A DNA stretch of 64,000 nt, taken from contig JANSXW010000005.1 in NCBI GenBank assembly GCA_024742755.1, positions 1-64,000 of the forward strand, in the 5' to 3' direction. A program made the position numbers and the translations under genes. The notes below the pieces were generated by a model. It made no database searches and was not told the DNA's origin. It worked only from the letters and a program-made list of their open reading frames with translations. This document shows positions 35,905 to 45,692 of the stretch, one piece after another; the stretch's first letter is position 1; every line of letters begins with the position of its first letter. This stretch comes from a bacterium. GTDB taxonomy: Bacteria > Bacteroidota > Bacteroidia > Chitinophagales > Saprospiraceae.

Positions 35905-36720
35905 TTAAACGCCAGAAAAAGCACTAAACCCTCCATCAACGGGGACGACAATGCCTGTGACGAACCGGGAAGCATCGCTGCACAGCCACTGCACAGCACC
36001 GATCAGCTCCTCCGCTTCCCCAAAGCGTTTCATCGGCGTTTGAGAGACAATCGTTTGCGCCCGGGCGGTATAGGAGCCATCCTCATTGAGCAGGAGGCTA
36101 CGGTTTTGCTCGCCGATAAAGAAGCCGGGGGCCAGTGCGTTGACCCGGATGCCTTCCCCGTATTTTTGGGCCATTTCCACAGCAAGCCAGCGGGTAAAAT
36201 TGTCGATAGCGGCCTTAGCGGCGCTGTATCCCATGACTCTTGTAAGAGGTAGCTGAGCGGCCATTGACGAAATATTCAGGATGACACCGCTTTTCTGCTG
36301 ATGCGCCATGACTTCTCCAAACACCATGGAAGGCAAAAGCGTACCCTGCAAATTGAGCTGGACCACCTGATTGAAATCGGGGATGGAAAGGTCAAAAATC
36401 TCCTGATCGGGCTGTACCACTGCCCCGGGCTTGTTGCCTCCTGCCGCGTTAATCAGAATATCAATGCGCCCCCATTGGCTGAGCACCTGCTCCCTGCCAG
36501 CCAACAGGCTTTGCTGGTCCAGGACATCCGCAATCAAAGGATAGGCATCAAACCCTTCTCTTTTAAGTGCTTCCACCCGGCTTTCCACTTTCGACCGGGT
36601 TCGCCCCAAAACCGCCAGTTTACCCCCTTGTTCGCCCAGCCCTTGTGCCATGGCTCCGCCCAATGCTCCACTGCCACCTGTAATGAGCGCTACCCGCCCG
36701 GAAAGATCAAATCGATTCAT
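35905..36720 (-). CDS. SDR oxidoreductase, D-mannonate/fructuronate reductase type
   Basis: NAD(P)-dependent short-chain dehydrogenase of 271 residues. The cofactor motif is T-G-G-S-G-A-L-G, the N-A-A-G-G-N-K-P-G-A segment and S-S-M-A-A-Q with Y-S-A-A-K give the catalytic Ser, Tyr and Lys, and the end V-P-V-D-G-G-F-S-A-F-S-G-V is the one I associate with Bacteroidota D-mannonate oxidoreductases of glucuronate breakdown. The ATG at 36720 is chosen by family alignment; upstream in-frame sequence is not signal-like. It lies behind a symporter that could supply the sugar acid. Confidence 0.85.
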   Translation of the reverse strand: MNRFDLSGRVALITGGSGALGGAMAQGLGEQGGKLAVLGRTRSKVESRVEALKREGFDAYPLIADVLDQQSLLAGREQVLSQWGRIDILINAAGGNKPGAVVQPDQEIFDLSIPDFNQVVQLNLQGTLLPSMVFGEVMAHQQKSGVILNISSMAAQLPLTRVMGYSAAKAAIDNFTRWLAVEMAQKYGEGIRVNALAPGFFIGEQNRSLLLNEDGSYTARAQTIVSQTPMKRFGEAEELIGAVQWLCSDASRFVTGIVVPVDGGFSAFSGV

Positions 36721-36810
36721 AAGTTGGTCTTTGGCTTCACAATAAGAAAGAGGCCGGGCCCGCGGCATTGTAATCTCAATAGCTCGCAGAAGACCTTTGC
36801 AAAAGTATCG

Positions 36811-37875
36811 CTACAGGCTTCGGGCGCAGCGGAACCCGGTATGGTTAAGCCCCGTATCCGGGCTGGAACTCATCCGCCGGGCATTGCGGTAGCCAGAGCA
36901 GTAGCTGTCGTTGCACAGGAATGACCCGCCCCGCAGCACTTTTTCGGCCTGATAGGGCTGCATGGGGTTCCAGGCCCGCTGTGATTCCGCGTTGGCCTGC
37001 CTGGCGGCGGGTTTCTTGTAGAAATCATAGTCGTACCAGTCGCTGCACCATTCCCAGACATTGCCCGCCATATCGTAGAGCCCGTATCCGTTGGGTTCGT
37101 AACTGCCTACAGGGGCCGTTAGGAAGTAGCCATCTGCTTCGGTGTTTTCGTAGGGGAAAAAGCCTTCCCAGTAATTGGCTTTGGGTGCGCCCTCTCCTAC
37201 CGGTTCATTGCCCCAGGGATAGACCGCCCCCTCTTTTCCGCCCCGGGCGGCCCATTCCCACTCGGCTTCCGTAGGCAGCCGCTTGCCCACCCATTTGGCG
37301 TAAGCCTCGGCATCCTCCCAGGCAATTTGCACGACGGGGTGGTCCATGCGGCCTTCTATGGAGCTGCCGGGCCCTTCCGGATGCCGCCAGTTGGCGCCGA
37401 TGGTCCACTGCCACCATTGCCCGACATTATCGAGGGGCACGGGCCCGTCCGTAGCCTGAAAAACCAATGCGCCCGGTTGCAGCAGGCTGTCGGGCGGCTT
37501 TGGTGTGCCAGGCGGCACCGTGGATTTCAATGCCTCCCAGTCAACAGCCCGTTCGGCAACTGTTACGTATCCGGTGGCCTCCACGAAAGCCTTGAATTCC
37601 CGATTCGTAACCTCTTTCTTGTCGAGGTAGAAGGAATCAATTTGGACGGGGTGCTTGGGATATTCGTTGGGGTCTGCCTGCTTATTGTCACCACCCATCT
37701 GCAGGGTCCCTCCGGGAATGAGCGCCATGCCTTCTGTACCGGACTTGTGAGGCCGGGCAGCGGCGGTGAAGTCAGCCGAAGCAGGAGGCCCTGCATCCGC
37801 CTCCGCCGGTGAATCCGGGCTGCAAGCTTGAAAAAGAAGGGCTAAAGTCAGCAAACCGAGCAAACGATTATTCAT
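36811..37875 (-). CDS. formylglycine-generating-type enzyme, lipoprotein
   Basis: FGE/sulfatase-modifying-factor family protein of 354 residues with a lipoprotein signal (Cys18). The FGE fold is plain (M-A-L-I-P-G-G, L-P-T-E-A-E-W-E-W-A-A-R-G-G, N-V-W-E-W-C-S-D-W). The C-terminal R-G-G-S-F-L-C-N-D-S-Y-C keeps both cysteines (321 and 326) at the C-x4-C spacing of the true oxygen-dependent, copper-using FGE, which turns a sulfatase Cys to formylglycine. Many homologues without them are structural only. The only sulfatase-fold gene nearby lacks the substrate Cys. Confidence 0.88.
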   Translation of the reverse strand: MNNRLLGLLTLALLFQACSPDSPAEADAGPPASADFTAAARPHKSGTEGMALIPGGTLQMGGDNKQADPNEYPKHPVQIDSFYLDKKEVTNREFKAFVEATGYVTVAERAVDWEALKSTVPPGTPKPPDSLLQPGALVFQATDGPVPLDNVGQWWQWTIGANWRHPEGPGSSIEGRMDHPVVQIAWEDAEAYAKWVGKRLPTEAEWEWAARGGKEGAVYPWGNEPVGEGAPKANYWEGFFPYENTEADGYFLTAPVGSYEPNGYGLYDMAGNVWEWCSDWYDYDFYKKPAARQANAESQRAWNPMQPYQAEKVLRGGSFLCNDSYCSGYRNARRMSSSPDTGLNHTGFRCARSL

Positions 37876-37978
37876 ATACAGTGGTTATTTTTCAGTATTC
37901 TCCTTTTCGCACCTAATCATGGCGCGAGCGTTTCATTAGTGGTGAAACCAAAAGTAGCAAACAAAAACAAAACCAGCG

Positions 37979-40111
37979 ATGCAGCGGCACCTATACCTAT
38001 TGGCCCTTTTGTGGATGGCCACAGGGCTCTCTGCCCAAATGCCTGACCTCCGGTTCTTTAAAGAAGTGGAAATGCGGATTGATACTTCTGTTTTCCGCTG
38101 GACGGAGCATCAGTTGCAATGGCAGGGCGAATCCTACCTCAGCTTTCAATACCGGGAGGAGGCTCCTGTGGTGGAGTTCCGGTTCTTTCCTATTGGGCGC
38201 AGCGTAATTGAAACTGTAACCTTGTTGCCCTCTGGCGATTTTGAGCTGGTGGACAGCATCCGGCTTGTGAATGACAATTACTACCGGTTCAAGGTACGCT
38301 TTAAGCCCATTACCGATTTAGATTTTCTGCAGCTGCCCCTGGAGATTGCCTCCATTTACGCCCGGGAGCCCTATTTGCTGGAATTCCGGCTTTTTCCTTC
38401 CACGCGCACGCAGGTCAGCTTTCAATCGCCGGTAGAGGAGCTCTTTATCGGGGAGGAGCGGGTATTCGAACTGCAGACCAATAACCTGGCTAACATCCGG
38501 GAGCAGCCCAACTGGTCCAGGGAAGGCGAAATTCCATACCGGATCACTAAAAATGATGGCAAGTTGCTGCTGCACCTGCTCCCGGATGCCGTGGGGATGC
38601 GGTTGCTGAACGCCACCTTTGAGACCCGTAAGCCTTACCTGGATTCGCTGCGGGTGCCTCATTATGCGCTGCCGCCTTTGGAGCGGGACTTTACGGTCAA
38701 ACCAGCTAAGCTGGGCTTCCTGAAGGTCCGTCCCGGGCAGTTTGTGCTGAGCGACGACAACCGGGGCAAGGGCATCGAAGTGGAAATGGATTACGATGCC
38801 GGGCTGGAGCTGGAAAAGACCTACCGGCTGGAAGCGCAGGAGCAGCCGGGCGGGGCATTGGTCGCTGAGCTTTTCACCCGCAGCATTCTCGGCAACGGCA
38901 AGCTGCTTTGCTGGCTGCGCCTGTACGATTACCACCGCCGCAACAAGGGGTACCTGTACATCAAAGATGGTGATTTTGCCCGGTTTATCACCAATATGGA
39001 TATCATGCCCGAAATGAAGATCGACCGGATCAGCCTGCAGCGGGAAGGCGAAAGCTGGAAGCCTGGCCATCAGGTTTATCCCGGAGAACGCGTAGGCATC
39101 CGGATAGAAGGGCAGGAACTCAACCGTGGCAGGTTCAGGTTTGAAGGACTGAAGCAGGTAGAGCAGGATACCATTGCGAGCACTGCGGAGACTCAGATTT
39201 TCTGGGCTAGGATTCCGCTGGATATCATTCAGCAGCAAGTGCAGATTTTCAACCGCGATCAGCCCACCGGGCGGTCACTTCAGATCAAGGAGTACGACCG
39301 GCCCCGGGCACTGGATTTCATTACGCTTCGCTACGGCGATGAGGAGGTAGGGCTCAACGCTGCTGACAGGCTCCTGTTTGTGGAGGAAAATATGGATGAT
39401 ATTTTGTTGTCCTTTCATCCCGGGCGGATCGATAGCGGCATGCTGCATGGGCCACAGCACCTCAAAGTGGAAGTGGAAATAAGAGATCAGCGCAATCAGC
39501 TCGTGGATCAGCGGGAATTGCCGGGCTTTGTGGTCTGCCCTTCAGCAGAATCGCCCCGGGCAGGCTTCTACAAGGCTCAGCAGTGCCAGACCTTCGATAT
39601 GAGCCTGAATAAATTCCTGCGGAAAAAAATCTACACACTCGACCTTTGGTCAACGATCCGGGTCACGATCCGGCATGATGAAGACCACTACGGGCGCGGC
39701 AAGGGGTACAGCCATACTTCTGAGTTTGTGCTCTACCGGAGCAGCAGTTTTGATATTGACGTTTCTTTCCCGGCCGGACTGGTCATCAAGCGGCTCAACG
39801 AGCCTGGATTTGGCAACCTTGGTGGTATCAGCATGGCGATGATCGCCCAATTCAGCTTCTACAAAGACAAAAAAATCAATGCCCCGAAGCCTTACAAATT
39901 TGGTGCAGGCTTCCTGGCTTTCAATGCTTTCAACTTCAGTGAGAACAATACCAACCGGGACGTAGGGCTGGTGGCATTGGCCAGCCTCTACCCCATCAAG
40001 ACCAAGTACTCCAGCCGGTTGTCCTTCCCGCTTTTTGCCGGAGGGGGCTATTTTCTGTCGGAACAGAAGTGGTTTTTGCTGTTTGGTCCGGGCATAAGGG
40101 TACGATTGTAA
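37979..40111 (+). CDS. large exported protein of unknown function
   Basis: A 710-residue exported protein (signal ending G-L-S-A-Q). I recognise no family. The body is beta-rich with no clear repeats or catalytic motif. About 160 C-terminal residues (from S-F-P-A-G-L-V-I-K-R to G-P-G-I-R-V-R-L) read like amphipathic strands that could insert in the outer membrane. There is no T9SS tail. It is divergent from the FGE gene and followed after 21 bases by the sulfatase-fold lipoprotein, probably in one transcript. Its role is open. Confidence 0.8.
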   Translation: MQRHLYLLALLWMATGLSAQMPDLRFFKEVEMRIDTSVFRWTEHQLQWQGESYLSFQYREEAPVVEFRFFPIGRSVIETVTLLPSGDFELVDSIRLVNDNYYRFKVRFKPITDLDFLQLPLEIASIYAREPYLLEFRLFPSTRTQVSFQSPVEELFIGEERVFELQTNNLANIREQPNWSREGEIPYRITKNDGKLLLHLLPDAVGMRLLNATFETRKPYLDSLRVPHYALPPLERDFTVKPAKLGFLKVRPGQFVLSDDNRGKGIEVEMDYDAGLELEKTYRLEAQEQPGGALVAELFTRSILGNGKLLCWLRLYDYHRRNKGYLYIKDGDFARFITNMDIMPEMKIDRISLQREGESWKPGHQVYPGERVGIRIEGQELNRGRFRFEGLKQVEQDTIASTAETQIFWARIPLDIIQQQVQIFNRDQPTGRSLQIKEYDRPRALDFITLRYGDEEVGLNAADRLLFVEENMDDILLSFHPGRIDSGMLHGPQHLKVEVEIRDQRNQLVDQRELPGFVVCPSAESPRAGFYKAQQCQTFDMSLNKFLRKKIYTLDLWSTIRVTIRHDEDHYGRGKGYSHTSEFVLYRSSSFDIDVSFPAGLVIKRLNEPGFGNLGGISMAMIAQFSFYKDKKINAPKPYKFGAGFLAFNAFNFSENNTNRDVGLVALASLYPIKTKYSSRLSFPLFAGGGYFLSEQKWFLLFGPGIRVRL

Positions 40112-40132
40112 AGAAATGGTTTTCTTTGTACC

Positions 40133-41266
40133 ATGAAAGGTTCAATACACTACCGGCTCCTCTTTCCACTGTTGCTGCTTTTGGTGCTTGTCAGCTGCAA
40201 CAAGCTGCGCAACTGGAAGTACAATCCGCCAAATGTGCTGCTGATCTCGGTGGAAGGCTTAAACCGTGCGCTGCCCTGCTACGGTGATACGGTTCTTCAG
40301 GCACCTAACATCGAACGGCTGGCGATGCGGGCGGTTGTTTTTGAGGATGCGCTGGCCCAGCACCCTTCGGCAAAGGAAGCCCTGACGAGTATTTTTACGG
40401 GCTGGTACCCCAACCTTTTTTGGACTATTCCCGGAGAGGGCCCTTATCTGAATTCCCTGTTTCCAGGATTGGAGTCCGGCGACTACCGCATTGCTTTTCC
40501 AGGGCTTAAACCTCAGGATAAATCAGCCTACTACGATCCGATCAGAGTAGCCCACTTTGCGGATAAAGCCGAATTGGAAACACCAACCGCTGCCGGAAAC
40601 GCCGGTGTTACAGAGCAAGTGTACGGCTTATGGTCAGAATACGAGGGCGACCCGTTTTTCATCAACGCCCACTACCAAATGAAAGCCGTTTTGCAAGACA
40701 GCAATCAGGTGGCTTATCAGGATGCCCTTACGGAAGTGGACAGGGAAGTAGGCCGCCTGCTGGATCAGCTGATGGACATTCAGGAAGCCAGCAATACCAT
40801 AGTCATTCTGCTGGGCGTAAATCCGATGGGCATCGGGCCCAAAGACCTGGAACAGGAATACTTCAAGCCAAAATACGTCAAGGTGCCTTTCCTTTACTAC
40901 GATTTCAGGCAGGACAGCAGTTACCGCGTGCCACAACTCACGGAATTGCGCAGCCTCTTCCCTACCCTGGTGGAGCGCTGCTTTGTGGATGGCCAAACAA
41001 CGCACGCTTGTAATGCGCCTACAGTGCAGCAGATTTTGGATGGCAATTTTGGAAAAATCCAATATCCAGGCATTGGCATTAGCAATAATAACCGGTACCA
41101 TGCTCTTTACACCTCAGAGTTGCTTCATCTCACTGAATATGAAGGCAAAAGGGAGCTATTCCGCCTGAGCAATATGCAGGCAGAACAGCTTCCTGCAGAT
41201 TCCGTAGTAATGGACAGTCTGGGATACATTTACCACAGAAAATACACCCTCTCTACGGTCAATTAA
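40133..41266 (+). CDS. sulfatase-fold lipoprotein lacking catalytic residues
   Basis: Lipoprotein (Cys22) of 377 residues with the sulfatase/alkaline-phosphatase fold: N-V-L-L-I-S-V-E-G-L-N, A-L-P-C-Y-G-D, A-P-N-I-E-R-L-A and F-T-G-W-Y-P match the iduronate-sulfatase branch. The metal-binding Asp-Asp is Glu41-Gly42 and the C-x-P-S-R nucleophile motif is A-K-E-A-L (80-84), so sulfatase action is very unlikely. It may be a binding or structural protein. It shares a short spacing with the unknown 710-residue gene and ends four bases into the convergent choice-of-anchor L gene. Confidence 0.8.
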   Translation: MKGSIHYRLLFPLLLLLVLVSCNKLRNWKYNPPNVLLISVEGLNRALPCYGDTVLQAPNIERLAMRAVVFEDALAQHPSAKEALTSIFTGWYPNLFWTIPGEGPYLNSLFPGLESGDYRIAFPGLKPQDKSAYYDPIRVAHFADKAELETPTAAGNAGVTEQVYGLWSEYEGDPFFINAHYQMKAVLQDSNQVAYQDALTEVDREVGRLLDQLMDIQEASNTIVILLGVNPMGIGPKDLEQEYFKPKYVKVPFLYYDFRQDSSYRVPQLTELRSLFPTLVERCFVDGQTTHACNAPTVQQILDGNFGKIQYPGIGISNNNRYHALYTSELLHLTEYEGKRELFRLSNMQAEQLPADSVVMDSLGYIYHRKYTLSTVN

Positions 41267-44200
41267 CGATTCACCAAAAGCCGGGCATGAGCCACGTTTT
41301 CCTTCCCTTCTGCCCGGAACAGGTAGAGGCCCGGCTGCCAGTCCGCAACAGATAGCCTTTGCACGCCTTTTTGTAGCGCGCCGCTCCAAATCAGCTGCCC
41401 GCTGGCATTAAAGACGGTAGCCGTAGCCGCTTCATTGACTTCCACAAAAATCTCATCCTGAGCCGGCACCGGGTAAGCACTTAGTGCCATGCCATTGGCA
41501 AGCCCGGTATGATGGGTACCTGTGATGGCAGCCGGTGCCACTGCACCCGGCAAAGCAAAGACATCCCCATCGGACTGCAGGAAGTACCAATCTGAGATCG
41601 TAAAATGGGGGCTGTCGGCCCATAAGTCGCCGATGTAGCCGGCGAGTTCGACGCCCTCCTGATTGGTCCGGACAATAGAAACGACCGCTTTATCAGCTTC
41701 TACTTTGACCAGGTTCAGCAACGGGGTTTCTGCCGTGTGGAAGGGGCCCTCCTGCGCCTCAAAATGCACATCGGTAAGCGTGCCTGGCTCAAAGTGTAGG
41801 GTGAAGGACAAGCCATAGGCATCCTGAACAGGCTGGCCCATTTCGCCCAGATAGACTGGGATGCGATACTGCCCGCCCGCTTCGGCTACCGGCCCCAATG
41901 ACTTCGGCTGCTCTTTTTCGGGGAAGCTGAAAGGTACGATTGGCGCTAACGGATGTGTGAGCCCCCAGTTTTGCTCAATGGCTTCCATATCGTCCGCTGT
42001 GATAAAGCCATCGCCATTGCAATCGCCGTATTTGGCGTTGAATTCGTAGGCAAAGGTGATGGTGCTCGGCCAATTCAGGGCATATTGCCCTACCCAGTCG
42101 ATTGTCGCATTCGCCCGCACGATGCCTTCCCGGCCATAAGCCAGGCCGATGGCCCATTGGTCCATTTGATTGACGATGCCATCGTTGCCTACATCGCCGG
42201 GCCAGACGAGGTCGCACTGCCCTTCGGTTTCGTCCAGAAAGAGGAAAACGGTGGCGGTGTCGCATCCCATGTCATTGCAGATTGCATAGCTGAAGGATTC
42301 TTCCTGCAGACAGGTGCTGAGATCGGGCTCGTAGAGAATGCTTCCATCCGGGTTCAGTGTAGCAGTACCGGTCTCCGGAAGGCTAACGAGGTACTGATCG
42401 GTAAGCGTAGTGCTGCTGATCCAGTCGTTGCTGAGCACGTCAATGACTTTACTTGCATCATAAGCGGTAGTATCATAGTCATCCACCGCGTCCATTAAAT
42501 TGGTGAAAACACTCAGGACCAGGTAAGTGGTGTCGCAAAGGCCGGTATTGCCGCAAGCCAGCAGGCAAAGCGTGTCCTGCCCGGTTTGGATGCCGGTATA
42601 GGTTGCACAAGCCGTGGCGAGATCTGTCTGAAGTGTGGCGGACTGGACATTCCCACAGGTTTCCGCAAAACTCTCAACGCTCTGGAACAAATTTGTATTC
42701 ACGCAGCGTTCCCCTTCCTGCCCTATGGCAATGGAATCAGTCAGTATTTCAGCAATAGGTTTCACCAGCAAGGTCAGCTGCACCAGGCTGTCGCAGCCGT
42801 TGGCAGCGGTAAAGGCTGCTTCATAAGTGCCCGCAGCAGTCAGGGTTTGATTTCCGAAGAGATAGGACTGCCCTTCGTTGATGCTAACCGTTAGGGCGGA
42901 TTCCACGGGCGTCACAAATACGGTATAATCCTGCGTGCAGGTGCCCGCAGCATTGCCGTAAGTAAGCGTGTAAGTGGTAGTGGTGGGAGGGTTCACCTGT
43001 ATGGACGCCCCGGTCATGCCATTGCTCCACAAGAAATTGAAATCGGCCAGCAGGCTGGAATCCTGAGTTGCCGTGAGGGTCACCGGGTCACCGGCACAGG
43101 CCGCAACATCGAAAGGGCCTTCTATCTGCAGGGGGGGCAGAATGGTGAGTTCAAAGACTTTCTCACGGCAGGTCGCCCCTTTAATTTCGATGCTCAGGGT
43201 ATCGGCACCCTGTGTCAGGCTGTCGGCTATAATTTCAACAGGCAATAGCCAGGCTTCCGCAATGGCATCAATAGTGCCCGTAAGTGGAATGCCACCAAAG
43301 TCGATACCAGCTGCTGCACCACCGGTGATGATGTAAGCCAGCGGGTATTCCGTTTCCGGGAAGAGGCTGAGATCGACCTCCAGCTCCTGTGGCGCACAGT
43401 CTTCGGTGATGGTCAGGCGCTCCGTAGTGCCATGGCTGCCGGAAAAGGAACAAAAGCTATTCGCCTCAAAGTAGATGCCGGAATCCCACCAGGCATCCCC
43501 CACATCGGCAATAACGAGGGTCATTTGGTATTCCTGACAGGGCACTACGTCGGCTTTGGCCAGGAGGACATCCGTAAAACCGTTGTAGGTGGGCGCCACG
43601 AAGGGCGGCACCTGATTGAACAGGCTGGCATAGTCGAGCGAACCATTGAATTCTTCGGAGCACCAGGCGGGATGGCTGCCGGGATAGCCGCCCGGCACCC
43701 CGTTGTTGATGCTGTTGATGGATACGGGCAGTTCAGTGCCTGGTATCTGAGCAAGGTTGCGGATCGAAGGGGCTCCGGTCTCCGGGTCTGTGCCCTCCAG
43801 GAAGAAACCAAACACGTCGTTGAAATTGCTGCATACAAAGTTGGGGTACTCATCAGAAGCAAACACGTAGCGGAACATGAGGGTATCCCCAGTGGGGACA
43901 AAGTTGATCCGGAATATGGCCACATCCCTAATGGTGCTGTTGTTGGAAATGGTGGCAATCTCCTCGGTAAAGGCATTGCTGTTGTTGATGAAGGAAGCAT
44001 CTCCAAAACTAGCCAGGTCAGCTCCGCCAAAGTTGCCGGAAGATTGGGCCAGCCCGGTCGTCATGAGGAAGCCTTGCTCCAGCCCGATAATGTCGCTGCC
44101 GCCCAAAAAACGGCCCACTGCCGGGCTTACCCCTTCAAACTCGATATTCGTGACTTCAATGCCCTCCCCGAGGCATACATCTTCAATCAGCTCAACGGGC

Positions 44201-44304
44201 GTGAAGGTAGAATCAAGTGACCCGATCACCGTGTAGGGGGCTTGTGCGTGCAGGGCAACGGTCAGAAAAAGCAGGCTCAAAATCGTAAAAAACCTCATCT
44301 TCAT
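41263..44304 (-). CDS. choice-of-anchor L surface protein with T9SS sorting domain
   Basis: Secreted protein of 1013 residues with signal peptide (cleavage after L-H-A-Q). The first 270 residues are a choice-of-anchor L domain (F-R-Y-V-F-A-S-D-E-Y; F-G-F-F-L-E-G; C-Q-E-Y-Q-M-T-L-V-I-A-D-V-G-D). Middle residues hold Ig-like and PKD-like segments, then dockerin-like loops (D-V-G-N-D-G-I-V-N; D-C-N-G-D-G-F-I-T) and a type A T9SS tail (Y-P-V-P-A-Q-D onward). Likely an adhesin or surface-layer protein. Its end overlaps the sulfatase-fold gene by four bases. Confidence 0.9.
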   Translation of the reverse strand: MKMRFFTILSLLFLTVALHAQAPYTVIGSLDSTFTPVELIEDVCLGEGIEVTNIEFEGVSPAVGRFLGGSDIIGLEQGFLMTTGLAQSSGNFGGADLASFGDASFINNSNAFTEEIATISNNSTIRDVAIFRINFVPTGDTLMFRYVFASDEYPNFVCSNFNDVFGFFLEGTDPETGAPSIRNLAQIPGTELPVSINSINNGVPGGYPGSHPAWCSEEFNGSLDYASLFNQVPPFVAPTYNGFTDVLLAKADVVPCQEYQMTLVIADVGDAWWDSGIYFEANSFCSFSGSHGTTERLTITEDCAPQELEVDLSLFPETEYPLAYIITGGAAAGIDFGGIPLTGTIDAIAEAWLLPVEIIADSLTQGADTLSIEIKGATCREKVFELTILPPLQIEGPFDVAACAGDPVTLTATQDSSLLADFNFLWSNGMTGASIQVNPPTTTTYTLTYGNAAGTCTQDYTVFVTPVESALTVSINEGQSYLFGNQTLTAAGTYEAAFTAANGCDSLVQLTLLVKPIAEILTDSIAIGQEGERCVNTNLFQSVESFAETCGNVQSATLQTDLATACATYTGIQTGQDTLCLLACGNTGLCDTTYLVLSVFTNLMDAVDDYDTTAYDASKVIDVLSNDWISSTTLTDQYLVSLPETGTATLNPDGSILYEPDLSTCLQEESFSYAICNDMGCDTATVFLFLDETEGQCDLVWPGDVGNDGIVNQMDQWAIGLAYGREGIVRANATIDWVGQYALNWPSTITFAYEFNAKYGDCNGDGFITADDMEAIEQNWGLTHPLAPIVPFSFPEKEQPKSLGPVAEAGGQYRIPVYLGEMGQPVQDAYGLSFTLHFEPGTLTDVHFEAQEGPFHTAETPLLNLVKVEADKAVVSIVRTNQEGVELAGYIGDLWADSPHFTISDWYFLQSDGDVFALPGAVAPAAITGTHHTGLANGMALSAYPVPAQDEIFVEVNEAATATVFNASGQLIWSGALQKGVQRLSVADWQPGLYLFRAEGKENVAHARLLVNR

Positions 44305-44415
44305 TGGTTATGGTTTGATATCAGGATTATACACCGCTGCGCCACCCTTGCTATGATGAGCAGGTGGGAAAGCGATGCCAAAAGATTCAAAAATGGGGGT
44401 GTTTACGATAAGGTA

Positions 44416-45423
44416 TCAGTGCATGATGCGCCAGACCATCTCCTTCATCAGCTCGCCTTCTGGCTTGCCGGTGTTGTTGTAGCCAACGCCTTTGGACTTC
44501 AGATCGAATTCTTTCAGGAGGGTAATGACTTGCTCAGTCTTGGAGCGGGAATAGTTGCGTGCTGCTGCCCGATATTCTTTTAGGAAGAAGCTCGAACGCA
44601 GCTGCAAAGTACTCAATAATTCGTTTTCCGGCAAATTTTTTGCGGCGTGGAATAAGTAGATCTTGCTGAAGTAGTTGTACAGCGAACCAACCAGCATGGG
44701 CATTGGCCCTTTCTTCGGGTTGGCAGAAAAGTAGTTGACGATGCGCTGCGCCTTGAGCGGATCGCGCAGCCCAATAGCCCGTTGCAGCTCGAAAACGTTG
44801 AAGTCTTTGCTGATGCCAATATGTTGTTCCACTGCAGCATCGTCTACCTGTGTGCCCGGTGGGAGGTTTAGCGCCAGCTTGTCCAGCTCGTTGGCTATTT
44901 TTGACAAATCTGTGCCCAGGTTCTCCGCAATCAGCTCACCGGCTTTCGGGGTAATAGTCAGTTTGTGGGTCTTGAGGTAGTTGCTGATCCAGCCCGGCAC
45001 CTGATTGTCGTACAGAGGCTTGGACTCGAAGATCAGCGCGTTTTTCTTGAGCGCTTTGCCAAACTTTGAATTGAGGTTGAGCTTTTTGTGCTTGTGGCAA
45101 ATCACCAGAATAGTGGACTCCATAGGCTTCTCCACGTAGGAAAGCAGGTTGGAAAGCGTCCGCATGTCCTGCGCTTCCTTCAGCAATACCACCTGATGGG
45201 AAGCCATCATCGGGAAGCGGCGGGCGGTGTCCACAATAGCCATGTGGTCCACATCCTTTCCATAGAAGACGGTTTGATTGAAGGACTGCTCGGCTTCCGA
45301 AAGGGCGTTTTTCTCGATGTAGGAAGAAATGGAATCAATAAAGTAGGGCTCCTTTCCGTGCAGAAAGTAGATGGGGCGGAATTTTTTCTCCCGCAGGTCA
45401 TGTAGAATTTGCTGAAAGTCCAA
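44416..45423 (-). CDS. holA: DNA polymerase III subunit delta
   Basis: Clamp-loader delta subunit of 335 residues that opens the beta sliding clamp. N-terminal F-x-P-I-Y-F-L-H-G-K-E-P-Y and the interaction segment, mid A-A+-like domain without a nucleotide site, and the C-terminal helical bundle (L-R-S-S-F-F-L-K-E-Y-R-A-A-A-R) are typical. Length agrees with the family. It stands alone between the surface-protein gene (111-base gap) and a structured non-coding region. Confidence 0.95.
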   Translation of the reverse strand: MDFQQILHDLREKKFRPIYFLHGKEPYFIDSISSYIEKNALSEAEQSFNQTVFYGKDVDHMAIVDTARRFPMMASHQVVLLKEAQDMRTLSNLLSYVEKPMESTILVICHKHKKLNLNSKFGKALKKNALIFESKPLYDNQVPGWISNYLKTHKLTITPKAGELIAENLGTDLSKIANELDKLALNLPPGTQVDDAAVEQHIGISKDFNVFELQRAIGLRDPLKAQRIVNYFSANPKKGPMPMLVGSLYNYFSKIYLFHAAKNLPENELLSTLQLRSSFFLKEYRAAARNYSRSKTEQVITLLKEFDLKSKGVGYNNTGKPEGELMKEMVWRIMH

Positions 45424-45570
45424 AATGTAGCCGGTTACAGGTTTAGGGCAATAATACGTAAGGTGAAAGGCAGTTTCTGTTTTTTGGGCTGTTTTTTTCC
45501 CGGGTATTGTACTTTAAAAACGCTGAAACAGGAAAAACGATCCCTGAGGGCTATTTACACATCGTGTGGG

Positions 45571-45692
45571 GTGTATAACAAATTGGACAAAACACAAAGG
45601 CAGCCCTCTGCATTTAAGCCCTATGACTGCTGGGGTAGAGCTTCCCGCTCTGCTCCAGCTTATCCAGGAAAAGTGCAATCTGTTATGCACAC
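45571..45692. other. attC-like structured element in gene-free region
   Basis: The 508 bases between holA and the glycosyltransferase hold no credible gene. Within them, ATAACAAATTGGAC (45575-45588) faces its imperfect complement GTGCAATCTGTTAT (45673-45686), two mismatches in 14. Inside is a 13-bp hairpin (45629-45641 with 45647-45659), two G-U pairs. The ends read ATAAC and GTTAT and the overall size is about 120 bases, like integron attC sites, but the seven-base cores do not match the strict consensus and no integrase is here. ACACATCG(T/C)GTGG flanks both ends (45557-45569, 45689-45701). From 45740 to 45830 the sequence is A+T-rich with no feature seen. Confidence 0.45.

Noticed and set aside
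38318-39238. 306-codon frame on the minus strand inside the 710-residue gene
   Set aside because: Antisense shadow; the plus-strand gene has a signal peptide and normal codon use.
40133-41266. Active arylsulfatase
   Set aside because: The nucleophile motif C-x-P-S-R is A-K-E-A-L and the metal Asp pair is Glu-Gly.
45575-45686. tRNA or riboswitch in the holA-glycosyltransferase gap
   Set aside because: No T-loop-like GGTTCRANTCC or known riboswitch core was found; the inverted ends fit an attC-like fold better.
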